Positions 16,426 through 24,685 of a stretch of DNA of 64,000 bases are shown piece after piece. A program made the position numbers and the translations under genes. This stretch comes from Paracoccus saliphilus (lineage in GTDB: Bacteria; Pseudomonadota; Alphaproteobacteria; Rhodobacterales; Rhodobacteraceae): assembly GCF_028553805.1 (NCBI RefSeq), contig NZ_CP067140.1, forward strand, positions 2,976,001 through 3,040,000, given 5' to 3'. The notes below the pieces were generated by a model. It saw only the letters and a list, made by a program, of their open reading frames with translations, had not been told where the DNA came from and did not search any database. Positions within the stretch are counted from its first letter, which is position 1. Each line of letters starts with the position of its first letter.

Positions 16426-16869
16426 ATGCAATTGACTGTATATCTGGCTGGCGAAATTCACACCGATTGGCGGGAAAACATCATCGCGGCCTGTGAAGGC
16501 CTGGCAATCGAATGGCACAGTCCCGTAACCGACCACGCCGCCTCGGATGATTGCGGAGTCGATATTTTCGGTGCCGAAGACAGCAAGTTCTGGCACGACC
16601 GCAAGGGCGCATCGCTGAATGCCGTGCGAACCCGTACCGCAATCGCGCGCAGCGACGTGATCGTGGTGTGTTTCGGCGAAAAATACAAGCAGTGGAACGC
16701 GGCGTTCGATGCTGGCTATGCGTCGGCTCTCGGCAAGCCGCTGATCGTGTTGCAGCCTCCCGAACATGATCATGCGTTGAAGGAAATCGATGCGGCGGCA
16801 AATGCCGTGGCGCGCAGCCCCTCCGAGGTTGCCCGCGCCCTGAAATATGTGGCTGCCGGAAAGCTCTGA
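16426..16869 (+). CDS. ytoQ: YtoQ family protein
   Basis: A 147-residue protein resembling YtoQ, a small conserved family of unknown function with a nucleoside 2-deoxyribosyltransferase-like fold. Visible features are the N-terminal strand LTVYLAGEIHTDWR, the GVDIFGAEDSKFWHDRKGA segment, RTAIARSDVIVVCFGEKYKQ and GYASALGKPLIVLQ, which resemble the core strands of that fold. The start is ATG 16426 after AGGGGATAG. It sits beside the IS110 element in an accessory patch. No function can be assigned. Confidence 0.75.
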   Translation: MQLTVYLAGEIHTDWRENIIAACEGLAIEWHSPVTDHAASDDCGVDIFGAEDSKFWHDRKGASLNAVRTRTAIARSDVIVVCFGEKYKQWNAAFDAGYASALGKPLIVLQPPEHDHALKEIDAAANAVARSPSEVARALKYVAAGKL

Positions 16870-16942
16870 AAAGGCGGGGGTCCGCAACCCGACGTCGCCA
16901 AGAATGATCAGGCCGGTGTTCTCCGCCTCGGGTCCTTGGGCT

Positions 16943-18163
16943 TCACGGCGCCGAAGGAAGGACGCCGTCGTAAAGTTCGCAAGAATTTTTTCGCGCGCGG
17001 ATAGCGAGTTTGCGCGCCTTGCGCCCGGGCACCAGAAACCGTGCCGGAGCCGTGCTCTCATCTTCGCTCATATGCCGTAATTCGGGAAAAATCGCGAAGA
17101 TCTCTTCGATCTGTTCCCGGGGAATCGATTTCAGGGCCATTTTTCCCGTATACATGGATTCGGTTTCAGCACCGTTCGATCGGACGATCTGGTGACGGTC
17201 GAATAATATGTGAAAATATTCAACGCCCTGCAAATCATCGGCCACGTCGATGCCGTCGATTTCCGTAAGATGCTTTGCCGCAATAAGAACCTCTGGCTCG
17301 CCGAACATGCGCATGGCTATTTTATTCCGAACCAAGACGCGATGCTGGGGAGAAACGATGAGATCACGAAATGGCGTATCGCCCCCCAGACTTTCCTTTT
17401 TTATCCGGATCGGACGCAGATTCGGCGCGGCATCCAAATCGGCCTCTGTGAAATGCCTGGTACCGATCCAGCGAACCGGTTGCATTCCACTATCACGGGT
17501 ATGCACTAAATCGCCAATCGAAAGCGCTTCGATTGGGTGTTCACTGTCGCAGGTGGAAATCAGCGTTCCACGGGTGAAGCAGGTCGCGAAGGGCTGGTCA
17601 TCGTACTCAGTTCCGTAAATATTTCCTATGGTCTCGAAACCTATATCCACGACTTCCAGGCTGGCTATCGGGCGCGACGCGATATCGAATTCATATCCGA
17701 ATATATCCTCACTGTTATGATCATATGATAGCAGGAATGTATCGCCTGCCTGAGTTTGCAAGAAACGCGCCGTTCCAGATACGGGGTTCTCGGGATCGTC
17801 TGCGAATGTGACCGCTAGTTCGATAGCCGCGAATGAATCAATATATTGAGCTTCGCCACCGGACCATGTGATCGTAGCACTGTCATCGAAATATGAAATC
17901 TCCCAATCCTTGTTCGCATAGGGGCCGCCCGGCGTATAAGTACTGTCTTCATATACAAGATCACGAATTTCATCGATGTTGGAATCGATCGTCGCGGTTT
18001 CGGCCTGTTTCCAAAGGGTGTCGCCGAATTCCGCGCTGGAATCATAGCCGATAAAAGAATTGATATTCTCCAAGGGATTTGGGCGGGACGTAGAGGAATC
18101 CGTGTCCCAATCCTCGATACCGACATTTCCCAGGTAAATTACGTGAATATTGTATATGGTCAT
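16943..18163 (-). CDS. Hint-domain (Hint_2 type) protein
   Basis: A 406-residue acidic protein. The C-terminal half contains a Hint/hedgehog-intein-like module starting CFTRGTLISTCDSEHPIEAL, with SIGDLVHTRDSGMQPVRWIG and VSPQHRVLVRNKIA. This pattern recurs in many Rhodobacterales proteins linked to secreted or haemolysin-like polypeptides. The N-terminal 200 residues are rich in Asp, Glu, Ser and Thr and match no domain I recognise. The start chosen is ATG 18163 after GGGAAGGG; an upstream ATG at 18226 would add 21 residues without a good binding site. There is no clear signal peptide, so secretion, if any, would be type I or unconventional. Confidence 0.8.
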   Translation of the reverse strand: MTIYNIHVIYLGNVGIEDWDTDSSTSRPNPLENINSFIGYDSSAEFGDTLWKQAETATIDSNIDEIRDLVYEDSTYTPGGPYANKDWEISYFDDSATITWSGGEAQYIDSFAAIELAVTFADDPENPVSGTARFLQTQAGDTFLLSYDHNSEDIFGYEFDIASRPIASLEVVDIGFETIGNIYGTEYDDQPFATCFTRGTLISTCDSEHPIEALSIGDLVHTRDSGMQPVRWIGTRHFTEADLDAAPNLRPIRIKKESLGGDTPFRDLIVSPQHRVLVRNKIAMRMFGEPEVLIAAKHLTEIDGIDVADDLQGVEYFHILFDRHQIVRSNGAETESMYTGKMALKSIPREQIEEIFAIFPELRHMSEDESTAPARFLVPGRKARKLAIRARKNSCELYDGVLPSAP

Positions 18164-18504
18164 TTTCGACCCTTCCCGGTTACTCGTTACCCAACATTCT
18201 TTAAATGACTCACCGATCAACGGCATGATCGCCTAATATTTTCCGCCGATCAAGTATGTTGTACCCCAAACATTATCCGCGTTCACCGAAACGCTCGAAT
18301 GTTGGCAGATTGGGCAGCGAATTCGCTTTACCCTCATCCTGCATACATGTTTTTCAGCTTGGCGGATACAACTGTCTTGCCATTTTAGTTCGACCTCAGT
18401 TGGAATCGAGGTCATGCAGATGGGAAAGGCGCTACAGTAAAATTTCGTGGTAAATGGATCTGTTGGCCTTTTCCTGATGGAAGCGAACACACCAAAACTT
18501 CGGA

Positions 18505-18600
18505 GAATGACCTTCTCCGGAGCTCGCTTTTCACCGTTTTCATCGACAATGCAGGCCTGAGTGTTTCCATGGACAGGTCCAACCCGGCATAGTGCTTCAT
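18505..18600 (-). pseudogene. Frameshifted 5' remnant of a second, different IS110-family transposase
   Basis: From the ATG at 18600, preceded by AAGGAAG, the frame reads MKHYAGLDLSMET. The adjacent frame then continues TQACIVDENGEKRAPEKVI. Together these match the usual IS110-family N-terminus (MKHYAGLDLSMETTxxCIVDExGK). A one-base shift near 18,561 breaks the gene, and recognisable homology ends near 18,505. Downstream, a short frame ending at 18,233 contains two Cys-x2-Cys-like pairs (for example CPICQHSS) but matches nothing known to me. It is not the same subfamily as the intact element at 14.9 kb. Confidence 0.72.
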
Positions 18601-18892
18601 GGCTGCTTCCTTCTTCAGAATCGGACAACCAGAAATGCGTGCCTCTGGCCAGGCCCGAAGAGAGCCAACCGGGCGGCCAGTCAAGCCGAAACCCGCTTGC
18701 AGTGCCGCTATTGGAATGGGGTTCCGTCACCCGCGCGAAAAGCCCCGCGCATCCGGCCCTGCCCAAGCTTGACGCCCGTCATGCCATGTTCCATGTTTGC
18801 GATCACGGATTGTCCGGGGATCATCGAAACGGTGAGCTTCATACCCGGACATCCTGTCTTGTCAGCCGGAGATCAGCGAAGGACATGGCATA

Positions 18893-19585
18893 TTGACGGG
18901 TTTCGGAACTGGTGCCGGAAAGGCCTATACGAGGTTTCAGACCATCTACGAAACCCTGCGCGAGCGTATCTGCCTGCTGGATTTCGCCCCCGGGCATCGT
19001 CTGCGCGAAGATGATCTGGCCGAGGAGTTCCAGGTCTCGCGCACGCCGATGCGGCGGGTCATCGCAAGACTGGAAAGCGAAGGACTCGTGCAGTCGATCC
19101 AAAGCGTCGGGACATTCGTCACCGAGATCGATCTGGACACGCTGCGCCAGATCTATGAATTGCGGGCCGAACTGGCGATTCTCATGGGGCAGGATGTCGA
19201 CCCGGCGATACGGGCCGAGGTGCATGACGAGATCGCCCGGATCCTGACCATAACCGAACGGCAAAACACCTGCATCGGCACAAGGGACTTCGCGCGACTG
19301 AACCGCGACGCCTTTCAGGCGCTTTTGCGGCTGAACCGCAACGAGGTGATGAACAATATCGCCGAAGCGCTTTACAACCAGTCGGCCCGTGTCTGGATTC
19401 ACTCGATCCCCGAGATCGGGCTGGCTCGCGAGGTGGAGCTGTTCCGGCAGGAGATCAGCGAGGTACAGCGGGCACTGGAACATGGCGATATCCGTTCCGT
19501 CAGCCTGGTGCGCGCCGCCCATATCCGGCAAAGCTGGCAACGTATCGTGGCGCTCAACCGCGAGGCTCATGGGCCCGGTGACTGA
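18893..19585 (+). CDS. GntR-family (FadR/FCD subfamily) transcriptional regulator
   Basis: A 230-residue regulator with an N-terminal winged helix (about 15-80: LREDDLAEEFQVSRTPMRRV then IARLESEGLVQSI) and an all-helical FCD ligand domain (about 85-220). The frame opens with TTG at 18893, spaced nine bases after AAGGA. The nearby ATG at 18885 is out of frame, so a non-ATG start is likely. It converges on the M20-soxBDAG2-BCCT-M24 cluster and is the best candidate to bind the TGTTGTATACAACA palindrome at 28,885. Confidence 0.88.
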   Translation: MTGFGTGAGKAYTRFQTIYETLRERICLLDFAPGHRLREDDLAEEFQVSRTPMRRVIARLESEGLVQSIQSVGTFVTEIDLDTLRQIYELRAELAILMGQDVDPAIRAEVHDEIARILTITERQNTCIGTRDFARLNRDAFQALLRLNRNEVMNNIAEALYNQSARVWIHSIPEIGLAREVELFRQEISEVQRALEHGDIRSVSLVRAAHIRQSWQRIVALNREAHGPGD

Positions 19586-19652
19586 GCGGCTCGAAAGTTG
19601 GCTTGCGACAGGAACCTGATGAGACTGCATCTGAACACACCATCCCTCGAAT

Positions 19653-19723
19653 CCCGCCCGTTATCGCTGAAGGCGGGGCGCGCCACTCGTTCGAGAGAAC
19701 AGCCGACGACGGGGGTGACCCCC
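19653..19723. terminator. Weak hairpins between convergent GntR and M20 genes
   Basis: Two GC-rich hairpins lie between the facing 3' ends: CCCGCC/GGCGGG (19653-19658 and 19672-19677), and GGGGG-TGA-CCCCC (19711-19723). Neither has a good T-tract. They may act as bidirectional transcription ends. Confidence 0.35.
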
Positions 19724-19752
19724 CCGGCATCGCCATTTGATCCCGATGCATT

Positions 19753-20934
19753 CTAAAGGATATTGTCCAACACCATTCCGAAGGTGACACGGCCGACCCG
19801 GACCAGGTCGGCGACGGGCACGAATTCATCCGGCTGGTGACAGCGGCGGAAATCCCCGGCGCCGTAATTGACGGTCGGGATACCGGCATCAGCGACGAAA
19901 TTCCGCATGTCGCAGCCATAGGGCGGCCCCCAGATGCGAGCCTCCTGCCCGGTGATCTCGCGGATATTGCGCTGCAGCCCGGTCACGACGGAAGAGTCCA
20001 GCGGCGTCTCGGTCGCCTCGTTGAGATCGACAAAGGCAATATCGGCACCGATACTCGGCTCATCCGCAAGGAGCCCGTCCAGCATCTCCTGCAGGTCCTG
20101 CCGCACCTGGTCCACGCTTTCATGCGGCAACATGCGCCGGTCGATGATCATCTCGGCGTTGCGGGCGGTGCTGTTATGCGTCTCGCCCGCCCGCATTCGC
20201 GTGATCCGGCAACCGGGGCTGGCCAGCAGGTGGTGGCGCTGCTGCGAGACGCGCTGGTGATAGGCCTCAATCTTCCCGGCAAAACGCCACAGCACCCGCA
20301 TCAAGTCGGGGGCGGCGGCATCGGTCAGACCACAATGACAGACCGGGCCGGTCAGCGTCACCCTGTGCCAGCAGGCACCCCGCGTGCCTGGGCCGATCTG
20401 CCCGTCGGTGGGCTCCATGACGATCGCACGGTCGCCGGTATAGCCAAGCTGCAACAGTGTTTTGGTGCCGGGCTCATCGGTTTCCTCGCCGATCACGAAT
20501 TGCGTCATCAGCGTGCCACTCGTCTCGATATCGGCGTCTTTCAGCGCCTTCAGGATCGCCATCGCATTGGCCAGCGATCCCTTCATGTCACAACTACCCA
20601 ACCCGTAAAGCCGCCCGTCCTCGATCACCGCCTCATGCGGTGGATGCCGCCACAGTGCCGGATCGGCGGGTACGGTGTCCATATGTCCGTTCAACATGAA
20701 CACTGGGCCATTGCCGCGCCCTCGATGCCAGGCCACGACCTGTGGCCGGTCGGCAAAGGGTTTGTGGACCAGTTCGACCTCTACACCCCAATCGCGCAGC
20801 GTATCATGGATGAAACGGGCACAGGCGGCCTCGTCCCCCGGCGGGTTCTCGGACGGGATTTCGACCAGCCTTGATGTCAGCTCGACGATCAGGTCCTCGT
20901 CCAGCATATCGATAAGATCGGTTTTCGAAGTCAT
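19753..20934 (-). CDS. M20-family metallopeptidase/deacylase (ArgE/DapE/DoeB-like)
   Basis: A 393-residue di-zinc amidohydrolase. GHMDTVP supplies His and Asp ligands, GSCDMKGS the bridging Asp, GEETDEPG the catalytic Glu pair and HQPDEFV the C-terminal His. The start is ATG 20934, overlapping the soxG2 stop by four bases (ATGA), so it is translationally coupled to soxBDAG copy 2. The family hydrolyses N-acyl amino acids, dipeptides and succinyl- or acetyl-diamines. DoeB, the N-acetyl-diaminobutyrate deacetylase of ectoine degradation, is a relative. The true substrate is unknown. Confidence 0.87.
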   Translation of the reverse strand: MTSKTDLIDMLDEDLIVELTSRLVEIPSENPPGDEAACARFIHDTLRDWGVEVELVHKPFADRPQVVAWHRGRGNGPVFMLNGHMDTVPADPALWRHPPHEAVIEDGRLYGLGSCDMKGSLANAMAILKALKDADIETSGTLMTQFVIGEETDEPGTKTLLQLGYTGDRAIVMEPTDGQIGPGTRGACWHRVTLTGPVCHCGLTDAAAPDLMRVLWRFAGKIEAYHQRVSQQRHHLLASPGCRITRMRAGETHNSTARNAEMIIDRRMLPHESVDQVRQDLQEMLDGLLADEPSIGADIAFVDLNEATETPLDSSVVTGLQRNIREITGQEARIWGPPYGCDMRNFVADAGIPTVNYGAGDFRRCHQPDEFVPVADLVRVGRVTFGMVLDNIL

Positions 20935-21461
20935 GCGATGTCCTCCTCGGGCATATGGTTGGCGAGATGCTCGAAGCCCGCGCGCGCGAATGAGCGTGGC
21001 ACAAACAGCCATGCCACCGAGTCGGAGGGGCGGGCGGCAATAACCGGTATCTCGTCGAGCCCGGTTCGCAAAACTCCACCCACCTTCAGGGGCAGTGGCA
21101 GAACATGGCGCAGGGCGGCAGTGAGCCCATCGCCATGGATTTCGATCTCTGTCCAGTAATCGCCGATATCCACGGGTTTAGCACCATTGAATTCCGGCGG
21201 ATCGTCGAGACAGGGATGGGTCTCGGGCCCAAGGACCAGCAGCCTGTGCCGGTCGGGGCGCAACAGGATCAGGCCTTCCGCATCGTGCATCCGGCCGATT
21301 TCGGGCAGGGATTTCAGCCCATGCGCCTCGAGGTGGCGCGCCACAGCCGCAAGGCGATCACCCGACAGAGGATATTGTCGCTTGGCGCGATGGGGCAAGG
21401 TCGAGACCCGGATGCCGTTCCGCTCGACCGGTATCGTAACGAGGGAGGGATGTCGTTTCAT
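20931..21461 (-). CDS. soxG: Sarcosine oxidase gamma-like subunit (copy 2, divergent)
   Basis: A 176-residue protein placed and sized as SoxG (GDYWTEIEIHGDGLTAALRHV, FVPRSFARAGFEHLA), but with weak similarity to the gamma subunit of copy 1. It follows soxA2 after a 7-base gap and overlaps the M20 gene by four bases. Assignment rests on position, length and a gamma-type folate-domain-like pattern. Gamma subunits vary widely in non-canonical sarcosine oxidase-like complexes. Confidence 0.78.
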   Translation of the reverse strand: MKRHPSLVTIPVERNGIRVSTLPHRAKRQYPLSGDRLAAVARHLEAHGLKSLPEIGRMHDAEGLILLRPDRHRLLVLGPETHPCLDDPPEFNGAKPVDIGDYWTEIEIHGDGLTAALRHVLPLPLKVGGVLRTGLDEIPVIAARPSDSVAWLFVPRSFARAGFEHLANHMPEEDIA

Positions 21462-21468
21462 GGGGTAC

Positions 21469-24264
21469 TCATGTCCTCAATCGGCTGCCTTCGGGATCGA
21501 TGAAATGCGGGGAAACGCAGCGCAGGGTCATGTCGACCGAACGCAGGTGATCGACGGCGCGGACCTGTTCGGGAAGCTGACCGGTCTCAGCCCTGACGAA
21601 AGCCAGGGCGATATGGCGCTGCAGATGCGGGGAATAGGCGGCCGAGGAAATCCAGCCAAGGTCGTTCTCCACCAATGGCTCGGCATCTCCGGCAAAAAGA
21701 TGCGCCCCGGCAGAAATGGGTTGTGCCGCATTCTCGGCGACCAGCCCGGTCAGGCGGCAGTGATCCAGCCCGTCCACGGCGGTTTTCCCGGCCAGAGACG
21801 CGCCGATATAATCCTTGTCGCGGGCCAGCATCCCGCCAAGCCCCAGCATCTCTGCCGATGTCTGCCCGATCAGCTCGCCGCCCGAAGGATGCCCCTTCTC
21901 GATCCGCATCACGTCCAGCGCCTCGGTTCCGTAAGCACCGCCGCCATGCTTTTCGCATTGTTCCAGCAGGATCTTCCACAGCGCCGACCCGTATCCGGCA
22001 GGCACGGCGATCTCATAGGCCAACTCGCCCGAGAAGGAGATGCGGAACAGCCGTGCCGCGGTTCCGTCCCGCAGGGTCAGCCCGGCGCAGGCCATGAAGG
22101 GAAAGGCGTCATTGTCGATTTGACAGCCCGGCTCGACGACCTGGCGAATGACCTCACGCGATTGCGGTCCGGCGACCGAGAACTGCGCCCATTGATCGGT
22201 GACCGGGGTCAGTACCACATCCCATTCGGGATGCAGGCATTGATGGCAGAATTCCAGGTGGCGATAGACGGCCCCAGCATTGGCCGTCGTGGTCGTGACT
22301 AGGAAATGTGTCGGCCCAAGCCGGGCGCAGGTGCCGTCATCCATGACCATCCCGTCCTCGCGCAGCATCAGCCCGTAGCGGGTCTTGCCAATGGCCAGCT
22401 TGCCGAACTTGTTGGCATAGACGAAATCGATCAGCGCATGGGCATCCCGCCCCTGGATGTCGATTTTGCCAAGCGTGCTGACATCGCAGATTCCCACGGC
22501 CCTGCGGACCATCAGCACCTCGCGATCGACACTGTCGCGCCATCCGGCCTCGCCCGGCAATGCAAACCATTCGGGGCGTAGCCATAGCCCGCTCTCGACG
22601 AACGAGGCCCCGCTCCGTACCGCCTCGTCATGGCTGGGAATGCGGCGAACGGGCCGGAAATCCATGCCGCGATGCGTTCCGCCCAGAAGCCCGATGGGAA
22701 CCGGCACAGCCGGGGGACGGCTGCGGGTGCTGGCAGGTCCTGCGTCACCATCGCGCCCGATCAGCGCGTCGAGGCCGCCCAGCCCCCCGGATTTGCCTTG
22801 GTCGGGGGCCATGCCAAAGGTGGTGTAGCGCTTCAGATGTTCGGGATGGTCGAAGCCCTCGACCCTGGCTTGCGTCAGGTCCTTGTCAGTGACATCGTTC
22901 TGTAGATCGACGAAGGCGCGCCCCTTGCCGGGGAAATGGCGCGGTCCCGGTCCAATGCCGCATTCGGGGATATGCACGGCCCGGATCCCAGGCTGCTTCA
23001 GCACCATGTACCTGACCAGCTGCTCGGCATGCGGGATCGCGGCCTTGCCGTTCCGGATGCCCGCCGCCCCTCCGACCAGGCCCAGATAGTCGTCCTGTCC
23101 GCCACGATGCGAGGCAAGCCGCGCATTCGGCACCCATCCCCCCGAGACGGCCAGCGCATCGCAATCCAGCCTGGTCCCGTCGCCAAGCGTGATCTGCGAG
23201 ATTCCAAGCCGCCCCCGGGTTCCGGCAACGTAATGCCCGGTCCGCGCAATGCCCCGCAACGCCTCCGGCGGAGAGATGCTCTGCCTCGGATCGATGACCG
23301 CGACCAGGTTGACGCCGCGCTGTTGAAGGGACAGGGCGACCGACCAGCCGCTGTCATTATTGGTGAAGACGGCAACATGCCTGCCGATGGCGACATCATG
23401 GCGCAGAGCGTAGCGCTCGGCAGCGCTGGCCAGCATGATGCCCGGACGGTCATTGCCGGGAAAGACCAGCGATTGCTCATAGGCGCCTGTCGCCAGGATC
23501 GCGTGAAGGGGATGGATATGCCAGAGCGTTTCACGATGGCGATCAGGAACGGAGGCCGGATCTCCCCATGTCCGGGCGGCGAAGACCGGGCCGTCATAAT
23601 GGCCGAAAACACATGTGCGCCGCATGATCGTGACATTCGGTAGAGCCTCCAGCCCGGCGGCGGCCGGGCCGAGGGTGAAGTCCTGCTCGGCGATAACGAC
23701 CTCCAGACCAGCCTCGGCGGCGATCCGGGCAGCGGCCGCCCCGGCCTCGCCCGCGCCGACCACCAGCAGATCGCAATCGCGCCAGGCCGTACGGTAACGA
23801 TGGCCGTCCGCCGCGCCCGACAGCGAACCCAGCCCCGCCGCCCGCCGGATCACCGGCTCATAGACCCGTTCCCAGAAGGCGCGTGGCCACATGAAGGTCT
23901 TGTAATAGAACCCCGCCCCGAGCAGCGGCGAAAGGGTGTCGTTGATCGCCAGCAGATCAAAGCGCAGCGAGCCCAAGCGGTTCTGCGAACCCGTCACCAT
24001 GCCGTCATGCAGTTCCAGCGTCGCGGCATTGGTATTGGGCGTCCGGAATTCCCCTTCGCCGATGGTCACCAGCGCGTTCGGTTCGCTTTCACCCGCGGTA
24101 AAGATGCCGCGCGGGCGGTGATACTTGAAGGACCGACCGACCAGGAGCCGGCCATTGGCCAGCAGGGCCGAGGCCAGCGTGTCTCCCCTGCGCCCCTTCA
24201 GGATTCTCCCGTCGAAGCTGAAGGACAGATCGCCCGTTTCGCCGCCAAGCCGATATGCGCTCAT
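21469..24264 (-). CDS. soxA: Sarcosine oxidase alpha-like subunit (copy 2, divergent folate domain)
   Basis: A 931-residue protein (from ATG 24264; GTG 24267 is an alternative) with the alpha-subunit order: N-terminal 2Fe-2S-like fold without cluster (FDGRILKGRRGDTLASALL), NAD Rossmann domain (GAGEAGAAAARIA) and C-terminal aminomethyltransferase-like domain (RYGLMLREDGMVMDDGTCAR). The segment after YGTEALDVMRIEKG reads HPSGGELIGQTSAEM instead of the IIVGQDTDGT of classical SoxA, so the folate or substrate pocket has changed. It lies between soxD2 and soxG2. Expected reaction: oxidative N-demethylation or amine oxidation; substrate unknown. Confidence 0.9.
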   Translation of the reverse strand: MSAYRLGGETGDLSFSFDGRILKGRRGDTLASALLANGRLLVGRSFKYHRPRGIFTAGESEPNALVTIGEGEFRTPNTNAATLELHDGMVTGSQNRLGSLRFDLLAINDTLSPLLGAGFYYKTFMWPRAFWERVYEPVIRRAAGLGSLSGAADGHRYRTAWRDCDLLVVGAGEAGAAAARIAAEAGLEVVIAEQDFTLGPAAAGLEALPNVTIMRRTCVFGHYDGPVFAARTWGDPASVPDRHRETLWHIHPLHAILATGAYEQSLVFPGNDRPGIMLASAAERYALRHDVAIGRHVAVFTNNDSGWSVALSLQQRGVNLVAVIDPRQSISPPEALRGIARTGHYVAGTRGRLGISQITLGDGTRLDCDALAVSGGWVPNARLASHRGGQDDYLGLVGGAAGIRNGKAAIPHAEQLVRYMVLKQPGIRAVHIPECGIGPGPRHFPGKGRAFVDLQNDVTDKDLTQARVEGFDHPEHLKRYTTFGMAPDQGKSGGLGGLDALIGRDGDAGPASTRSRPPAVPVPIGLLGGTHRGMDFRPVRRIPSHDEAVRSGASFVESGLWLRPEWFALPGEAGWRDSVDREVLMVRRAVGICDVSTLGKIDIQGRDAHALIDFVYANKFGKLAIGKTRYGLMLREDGMVMDDGTCARLGPTHFLVTTTTANAGAVYRHLEFCHQCLHPEWDVVLTPVTDQWAQFSVAGPQSREVIRQVVEPGCQIDNDAFPFMACAGLTLRDGTAARLFRISFSGELAYEIAVPAGYGSALWKILLEQCEKHGGGAYGTEALDVMRIEKGHPSGGELIGQTSAEMLGLGGMLARDKDYIGASLAGKTAVDGLDHCRLTGLVAENAAQPISAGAHLFAGDAEPLVENDLGWISSAAYSPHLQRHIALAFVRAETGQLPEQVRAVDHLRSVDMTLRCVSPHFIDPEGSRLRT

Positions 24265-24539
24265 CACGCCCTCCTCCCGGCTGGTCGCGCATCCGCATAT
24301 TCGACCGCGAGGATCTCATGCGTGCATGTGTCGCGGGTGACGATCAGCCATGACTGATCGCCATATTCATGGAACCACAGCTCGCGATGCGCCCCCGCCG
24401 GGTTGTCGCGCAAATAGAGATAATCGCAGAAATTCCCGTGATCCGCCGAGGTCTGTGGCCGCTCGCACAGGCAGGCATCCCCCAGATAGGTGAATTCCTC
24501 GATATCACGCAGACCGAGATCGGGATGGGGAATGCGCAT
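24264..24539 (-). CDS. soxD: Sarcosine oxidase delta-like subunit (copy 2, zinc ligands lost)
   Basis: A 91-residue SoxD-family protein (DLGLRDIEEFTYLGDA, YLYLRDNPAGAHRELWFHEY). The N-terminal CPYC ligand pair of ordinary SoxD is replaced by IPHPD, and the HxxC pair is replaced by HEYGDQS, so the classical zinc site is absent. Cysteines near residues 23-25 (ACLCE) might form a different site. Its stop overlaps the soxA2 start. Confidence 0.85.
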   Translation of the reverse strand: MRIPHPDLGLRDIEEFTYLGDACLCERPQTSADHGNFCDYLYLRDNPAGAHRELWFHEYGDQSWLIVTRDTCTHEILAVEYADARPAGRRA

Positions 24540-24591
24540 TTCAAATCTCCCGGATGATGACGGGTTCAGGCTTGGGCATGACGCGCCCTTT

Positions 24592-24636
24592 CTTCTTCAT
24601 GCAAGTATCCCGGGGGTCCGGGGGCAGCGCCCCCGG
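24592..24636. repeat. REP-like palindromic repeat (copy A)
   Basis: A head CTTCTTCATGCAAGTATCCC, continuing GGGGG, is followed by a perfect 8-bp stem CCGGGGGC/GCCCCCGG with a 3-base loop AGC (24618-24636). A near-identical head with a GGGGGC/GCCCCC stem occurs at 36,771-36,822 in the same orientation. Both lie in intra-operon gaps: this one separates soxB2 from soxD2. Such elements usually act as 3' mRNA-stabilising or processing hairpins. Confidence 0.75.
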
Positions 24637-24685
24637 CCATCGCGGGACGCGGATCATCACGATTTCCATGTCATCACCACGGGCT

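Noticed and set aside
16078..17061. A 327-codon minus-strand frame opposite the YtoQ-like gene and its upstream region
   Set aside because: It runs through the IS tail and the opposite strand of the conserved YtoQ-like gene, and no part resembles a known protein.
18233..18766. A 177-codon minus-strand frame with Cys pairs considered as a zinc-finger (Ogr-like) gene
   Set aside because: Its middle is the out-of-frame part of a broken IS110 transposase, so the frame as a whole is a chimera. The C-terminal Cys-rich tail alone is too short and unmatched to call.
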